Shown here in pieces: positions 59,132 through 64,000 of a stretch of DNA of 64,000 nucleotides. Every line of letters begins with the position of its first letter. Position 1 is the stretch's first letter. The stretch is from the NCBI GenBank assembly GCA_008973525.1, contig WACJ01000412.1:1-64000 (forward strand), written 5' to 3'. The position numbers were made by a program, and so were the translations under genes. The notes under the pieces were generated by a model that worked only from the letters and a program-made list of their open reading frames with translations, was not told the origin of the DNA and searched no databases. The DNA comes from Stenopsyche tienmushanensis. Its lineage: Eukaryota; Arthropoda; Insecta; Trichoptera; Stenopsychidae.

Positions 59132-60550
59132 ATTTGGTAACGGCTGGATAGGATTGAACAAATTTATACTTTTAACATTTTTCGCAAATGCATCGCTTTT
59201 TGCATTATTGCGGTAGTATGATTTCAAAAATTACTTTTTGTAAATTAATTTTAAAATCCAAAAAACAATGACGCATGTCAATTCATTGATGCATTTCAAC
59301 GTAATTAGTGTCAATATACGACAATGAATGTAATTGTTATTATTGAATCGATGGAATTGATAAAGCACTTCCGTCTAAGTATCCAATTGTACGAATTGTT
59401 TTAACCCCATTAGTGCCTTATAACGATATAACGTCGTCGACAACATTTGTCCGATCATGGAATGGATCTCATTAGCTCCTTAAATATTTATCCCCGAGGA
59501 CTGTGTTATACGAACGATACGTATTCGCAATGAGATGCACAGTAATATTTAATACTTCGCAAGAATAGAATTTGACCCATTTTTTTTGTCATCTTTAGGG
59601 AATAGTCTTTAAGAAAATTACGTCACATGTATTCTCAGTCGACTGTAATGTTTTATGCTTATTTAATAGGACTGGCGCATTTGTGGTGTTGGGTAATTGA
59701 ATTGTTTGCAGTGTTTCTCCCGGGTCCTGGCTGAAGAATATTTAAATATTCGTCCTCTGTAGATGATATCTGTCTCCGGTTAAGTCTCTCTATTATTTTG
59801 ATGATATAATCTTGTTAAGGAGGCCGCCCCGGGGCCCGCGCTCAAAGGGTTATATTTCACTGCACGTAGGCACACTTAGCTCGGATATAAGTAGAATAGC
59901 TAGCCGACTTGTACACTCCTCGTCGACTTTTGTGCGGCATAAGAAAGTATTGATCATTCGGGACGTTTTGTGCATTCAAAACACGTTTCTTCAGCCACAT
60001 TATACACTGTGATATTTCACGATATCAAACACACAATAAATGTGCTGCTATCAACAATTCCTTGATTGAATAAGCACATGTTCCCAGGCGCGTATGTACG
60101 CGCTGGCGTCTGTTGTGACTATCGCTTTTGTATTCTGTGGCGCTCCTGCGGATTGTATTCATGGCTTCGGCAGGAGCAAAATCCATTAGGTGGAAGAAGA
60201 AACTTTTTTCTAGACAATTTTTTGGCTCACGCCCCCTAGGCGAGGGGCGCATAGAGCCTCGTCCTAGGGATAACATCATGTTAGTGAGTAAACAGGGTGG
60301 CCATACTTCAAGTGACAGCGCCGAGTACACATTACTCGGAGCCTTTTATTTATTTTCGTATAAAACCAAAGTCGCTCGGGGAATTTAGATTATTTATGAT
60401 CAACGCTGGAGTTTGCTGGAATTGAGCGGACTAGTTTTATTCAAGTTTCGCCGAAGTTAGCTTATATAAAAGTCGAAACGTTCACGTTTATATTCGTGCG
60501 GGCTGTATGAAGGCACATTCATTTTGCAAATGCATTTTTTTATACACCTA
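59132..60550. other. Unassigned stretch before the Helitron end
   Basis: No gene is recognised. Frames on opposite strands overlap at 60025-60388 without a motif. A GC-rich partial palindrome (CGCCCCCTAGGCGAGGGGCG) lies at 60229. Nothing else is seen. Confidence 0.5.
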
Positions 60551-60736
60551 CTAGCTGGTACCCGGCGCGTTGCTGCCACAGAAGTAATAATTCTGAAAAT
60601 ATCCTTTGAAATTTGAAAGAGTTATTAGGAATGATAGAAAGAATGACTTTTTTCCGATAATGAATACATTTGTTGAAATTGAATGATATATAAGGGAAAA
60701 GTATAAATTGAATGATACATAAAAGAAAAAAAAAAA

Positions 60737-61528
60737 AAGGGGGACAGGGGGACCCACCACATACCCGAGCGTGTATACGCATAAACTATGCTACAACAGC
60801 TCTCGCATCAAACTACACATTTAGTGTAAAACTAATCTTAATGTCCCCCGAGAGGACCCAACTTCTGCTCCATCTGGTGACCGAGCGCAATGCGCGAAAC
60901 CTTTTTTTCTTTGGGATATAAAAGGAATGGGGTGCAGTCGCGCGACTGCTCACGCTGAAAGTGTACCGCGAGGGGGGGTCCAGTGGCAGCAGAGGGCTGC
61001 CCCGGAATCGCTCAACGATTAGCCAATAATATTTAGGTGTATGTAGTAAGTGTGCGTCTCAACCTTAGTGTGGGTTTGATTCTACTCTAGATCGGCGTCT
61101 CCCACCACCCTGGCTAATTCCAGTGCCTGTGGTAGAAGCCGCCGGGTTCGGTCTTTTTGCCGAAACTATTGCAAAATATCGTAAAGGCGCTGAAGGCACC
61201 GGGACGGGTCACCAGATCTCTGTGCCCCACGGGCCCCTCACATGACCCGCGGACACGATACAGAAGCGCCTCTCTTTCGGAAGCCGTGCCTTCGCATGTC
61301 CAGAGGATATGATCCGTGGACATGCTAGGTGCAGTGCATGGACAATCCGCTCTATTCGCGAGGCCCAGTCCCATTAAGTGGGCACTGAAATGGCCATGTC
61401 CCATTAGAAATTGGGACGTCCAGTGTCTGGGGCTAACTCAGTGCGCCTTCCTTCCGCCCTCTGCTGACCTGAAAAATGGAAAAGATGTCGCCTCTTCTCG
61501 GATGCCACCCATCTACTCCTATATAAAG
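60737..61528 (-). mobile_element. Non-LTR retrotransposon tail inserted in the Helitron
   Basis: About 790 bases of GC-rich sequence interrupt the Helitron's AT-rich 3' part. Both sides carry TTGAATGATAYATAA, consistent with a target duplication, although this motif is also a tandem repeat of the Helitron itself. The inserted sequence holds the C-terminal end of an R1-like LINE ORF2 (61114-61450) followed by about 370 bases of 3' untranslated sequence. It is 5'-truncated, as is usual for LINEs. No poly(A) tail is seen; the boundary has instead an A-rich run on the plus strand (60719-60736). Confidence 0.6.
61114..61450 (-). pseudogene. LINE ORF2 C-terminal fragment (R1-like)
   Basis: The minus frame reads WTSQFLMGHGHFSAHLMGLG, LANRADCPCTAP and then STDHILWTCEGTASEREALL before ending at FYHRHWN. 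This matches the region after the reverse transcriptase of R1/I-type LINEs, where LTGHG-F--YL---- is followed by a C-x-C-H-C zinc knuckle (here CPC, H of DHI, C of WTC). It is only the last 110 codons or so of ORF2, cut off by 5' truncation. Start codons inside it are not meaningful. Confidence 0.7.
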
Positions 61529-61569
61529 GAAAAGTATAATTTGAATGATATATAAAGGAAAAGGATAAA

Positions 61570-64000
61570 TTATTCAAGTGCTTTAGGGTAGACAATATTT
61601 TTAGTTTTTCCTTCTTGAGCAAATACAAATAAATTTCTTGGCTGTCCGACTCGTGAGCACGCAACATACAACTGGCCATGTGAAAAACATGGATTTTCCA
61701 GATTCAATCCGCACACTTGAAGTGATTGACCTTGTGCCTTGTTGATGGTCATTGAGAATGCAAGTCGAACGGGGAACTGCAGTCGTTTGAAATCAAACGG
61801 CATGTTGGTGGGAATGATGGGAATGCGTGGAATGAGCACATCTTCTCCCTTCGACTTTCCATTTAGAATAGTTGCCTCAATGACATTCGGCATTAGTTTT
61901 TTTACAGCGAGTCTTGTTCCATTACACAATCGGGGTGGATTAATATTTCTTAAGAGAATAATTGGCACACCGACTTTGAGTGATAATTTGTGCGGTGGCA
62001 CACCAGGAAGATCCAAGGAATTTAAAAACTCAATTGGATAATTAACAATTTGATCCGCATTCGTAACACTGTCAATCGATTTGTAAGTAACAGAATCACT
62101 TGCAATTTGGTCTTGTATTGTGTGGTTGATTGTATTGACGTCGGTGTTTTTTGCTGCCAAAATAGCGCGTTCGCAAAGCCAATTATGATTTTTATAATTA
62201 CTGAAAATCTCTGGAAAAACTTTTTGAATGAGTTGTTCGATGGATGGCACAACGATGCAAAAGTTCGATGGAAATGAAATATTCTTGGTAGCATCGACAG
62301 GTATTTTTCCTTCACCGATGTTCAATAGTTGTTTTGAAAATGTACTTGCCGATGCATCACGCTGCAAATGTACGCGCATATTTGTGTTTAATGTTAGTTT
62401 TTGCACGTGTCTCCAAAGATACGATGCTTTGAGGCAAGCATGTAGCTCATCAGCTGGTGTCGATGAAGGTATCACTGGAAGAGTTTGACGAAAGTCACCA
62501 GATAATAAAATGAGAGCGTCACCAAACGGTTTTGCATTTGATCGTAAGTCTTTAAGAGTTCGATCAAGCGCTTCAAGTGATTTCTTATGAGCCATGGTGC
62601 ATTCGTCCCAGACAATCACCTTGCACATTTTTAAAACTTTAGCCATACCAGAAACCTTAGAAATGTTACATGTCGGAGCTTCCAATAAATGCACATCTAA
62701 TGGTAATTTGAGCGCCGAATGCGCTGTTCGTCCACCATCTAATAATGTTGCCGCAATACCTGATGAAGCAAGAGCCAAAGCAATTCCATTTTGAGAACGA
62801 ATATGAGCCAATAGCAAACTGATGAGAAATGTTTTTCCAGTGCCGCCAGGCGCATCAAGGAAGAACAGACCGCCTCTGCTTTTTGACACGGCATTTGTAA
62901 TTGTGTCGTAGGCCAATTTTTGTTCCGCAAGCAAAAGTTGTTCGTTTGCTTCAACAAATGCATGCAAATCATTAGCATTGTACTGCTGTTCTCTTACTAA
63001 ATCGCGATCATAAAGGTCAGGTGCAGAACGTTGTGGTGCAATCATGCCGAGTTGACTGAGTTCTTTGTTGTTTATTGTTAAGCATATGTCTTCAATTTCG
63101 ATCATTGCTTGATTGAAAACATTCTCCGAAAACTCAAGGGAATTGTCATTGCTAATGGTACGAACACGCTGCAAAATGTCTTCGCTCAAATGTTCTCTGA
63201 ATTTTTTCCACAGGTCTTTCGGATTGGATGGTGAACATGTGGTTAATATTATGGCAAATAATGTTCGAATTTGTCGCGGATGACAGCTGGCACATGCGTC
63301 CGTCAAAGTTGTTTCCCAATGCTGGTCATTTTCGAGCAAATGAAGCTTTTGGCAAGCTTCTCTGTACGTCTGGCATTCTACTCCATCGACCGTTCTCAAA
63401 TTTGCAAATGAAGTAGGACCTTTAACATTAACCAACAGCATTCTTAAATAGTAGCACTCAGCATTATTCGGATGTACTGTGTAAATTCGGCCTAATGCAT
63501 CAGTCGAATACAAATTTTGATAGCCTTCAACGCGAATCCCTTGCTTACGTCGTTGAAATTTCTTGTTTGTAGTATTCCATGTATAGTACTTGGGAACTTC
63601 TGCGTATAATAATGTCTTGGCAAATACATCTTTTTCACATAGCGCAAAAAATGCTGTAAGTGTTGTGTGCGCTGGTTCAGCAACAGCATTTCGTGCAGTG
63701 CGTTCCGTGAAATAGACTCTTTGTCCATTTTCAAGATGTACACTGAGATGAACAACATTGGGATGGCGGCTGTGAATTGGGAAGCTCAAAATACGCCAAA
63801 CGGCCTCGCTGCTGCTGATATATCTCCCTGTTTGAAATTGACTCACTTCATCGTTGCGGGCATCAGGTCTATCAATGCTGACTACTGCCATATCACTGCC
63901 TTTGTTGACGTATTTGCATATATATTTGATAGATTTGACTGAATGACAATATTCGATGTTGATGTGAGCTTTGAATGTCTTTGATAACAAAGGAGAATAT
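61570..64000 (-). CDS. Helitron Rep-helicase, C-terminal part (partial)
   Basis: This protein nicks and unwinds DNA during rolling-circle transposition. The frame is open to the window edge, and the first in-frame codons visible (YSPLLSKTFKAHINIEYC) are internal, so the true start lies outside. Counting from the LLSKTF leucine (63990), the end of the HUH Rep domain is at about 22-31 (KYICKYVNKG, with the paired tyrosines). A linker follows, then a Pif1-type helicase: Walker A DAPGGTGKT at about 379-387, Walker B VIVWDECTM at about 458-466, GDFRQTLPV at about 498-506, LNTNMR at about 534-539, and near the C-terminus INKAQGQSLQ and VACSRVG. There is no stop or frame shift over about 806 codons, unlike every other transposase here, so the copy is young or still functional in this part. 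It ends with TAA-type stop before the Helitron 3' region. Confidence 0.9.
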   Translation of the reverse strand, partial: YSPLLSKTFKAHINIEYCHSVKSIKYICKYVNKGSDMAVVSIDRPDARNDEVSQFQTGRYISSSEAVWRILSFPIHSRHPNVVHLSVHLENGQRVYFTERTARNAVAEPAHTTLTAFFALCEKDVFAKTLLYAEVPKYYTWNTTNKKFQRRKQGIRVEGYQNLYSTDALGRIYTVHPNNAECYYLRMLLVNVKGPTSFANLRTVDGVECQTYREACQKLHLLENDQHWETTLTDACASCHPRQIRTLFAIILTTCSPSNPKDLWKKFREHLSEDILQRVRTISNDNSLEFSENVFNQAMIEIEDICLTINNKELSQLGMIAPQRSAPDLYDRDLVREQQYNANDLHAFVEANEQLLLAEQKLAYDTITNAVSKSRGGLFFLDAPGGTGKTFLISLLLAHIRSQNGIALALASSGIAATLLDGGRTAHSALKLPLDVHLLEAPTCNISKVSGMAKVLKMCKVIVWDECTMAHKKSLEALDRTLKDLRSNAKPFGDALILLSGDFRQTLPVIPSSTPADELHACLKASYLWRHVQKLTLNTNMRVHLQRDASASTFSKQLLNIGEGKIPVDATKNISFPSNFCIVVPSIEQLIQKVFPEIFSNYKNHNWLCERAILAAKNTDVNTINHTIQDQIASDSVTYKSIDSVTNADQIVNYPIEFLNSLDLPGVPPHKLSLKVGVPIILLRNINPPRLCNGTRLAVKKLMPNVIEATILNGKSKGEDVLIPRIPIIPTNMPFDFKRLQFPVRLAFSMTINKAQGQSLQVCGLNLENPCFSHGQLYVACSRVGQPRNLFVFAQEGKTKNIVYPKALE

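Larger units (their letters stand above)
60551..64000 (-). mobile_element. Helitron, 3' part, running off the window edge
   Basis: Helitrons are rolling-circle transposons ending in CTRR and inserting between A and T. Here the minus strand ends GCGCCGGGTACCAGCTAG (last base at 60551), next to T in that orientation, which fits. Upstream lie a GC-rich subterminal word (GCAGCAACGCGCC), a 3' non-coding part with short AT-rich repeats (TTGAATGATATATAA), an inserted LINE tail, and the Rep-helicase gene. The 5' end and most of the Rep domain lie beyond the window. Confidence 0.8.

Overview
This 64 kb window looks like insect (at least arthropod) nuclear DNA. It is AT-rich and non-coding apart from transposons. 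The transposon mix (mariner with TA targets, TTAA-flanked piggyBac-like elements, hAT, Tigger/pogo, a Mutator-like fragment, a Helitron and an R1-like LINE tail) is typical of insects. I see no prokaryotic or viral gene order, no tRNA or rRNA gene, no CRISPR array, and no complete host gene. Species and order cannot be told from the sequence alone.

The only intact long reading frame is a Helitron Rep-helicase (61570 to the right edge, minus strand). It enters the window at the end of the Rep domain and carries a complete Pif1-type helicase. Its 3' terminus, ending CTAG, is at 60551, and a non-LTR retrotransposon tail is inserted in its 3' non-coding part. Every other transposase is broken: mariner at 250, 1955-2620, 39290-39613, 45385-45700, 47960-48160 and 57885-58085; Tigger at 30624-31320 and 33792-34620; a hAT dimerisation domain at 12816-12970; a Mutator-like C-terminus at 28498-28990.

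The repeats are heavily nested: a deleted mariner inside another mariner (1435-2880), a TTAA element and a second TA element inside a Tigger (33792-35367), a TA element inside a mariner (57766-59129), a LINE inside a Helitron, and TTAA mini-elements inside a TTAA fold-back family. That fold-back family (here FB1) has long inverted arms, recurs across the first 37 kb, and includes a 3.4 kb copy enclosing the Mutator-like fragment.

The most interesting host-type signal is on the plus strand. Two sites 25.9 kb apart (6038/6039 and 31963/31964) each have a pyrimidine-rich 3' splice site fused directly to a strong 5' splice site, and they share the ten bases CAGGTAAGCT. That is the form of recursive-splicing (ratchet) sites in giant insect introns. 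At 54137 a good 3' splice site opens a 25-codon reading frame ending in TGA, with G-biased third positions, which could be the last coding exon. My working model, which is inference, is that much of the window is one long intron of an unidentified plus-strand gene filled with transposons.
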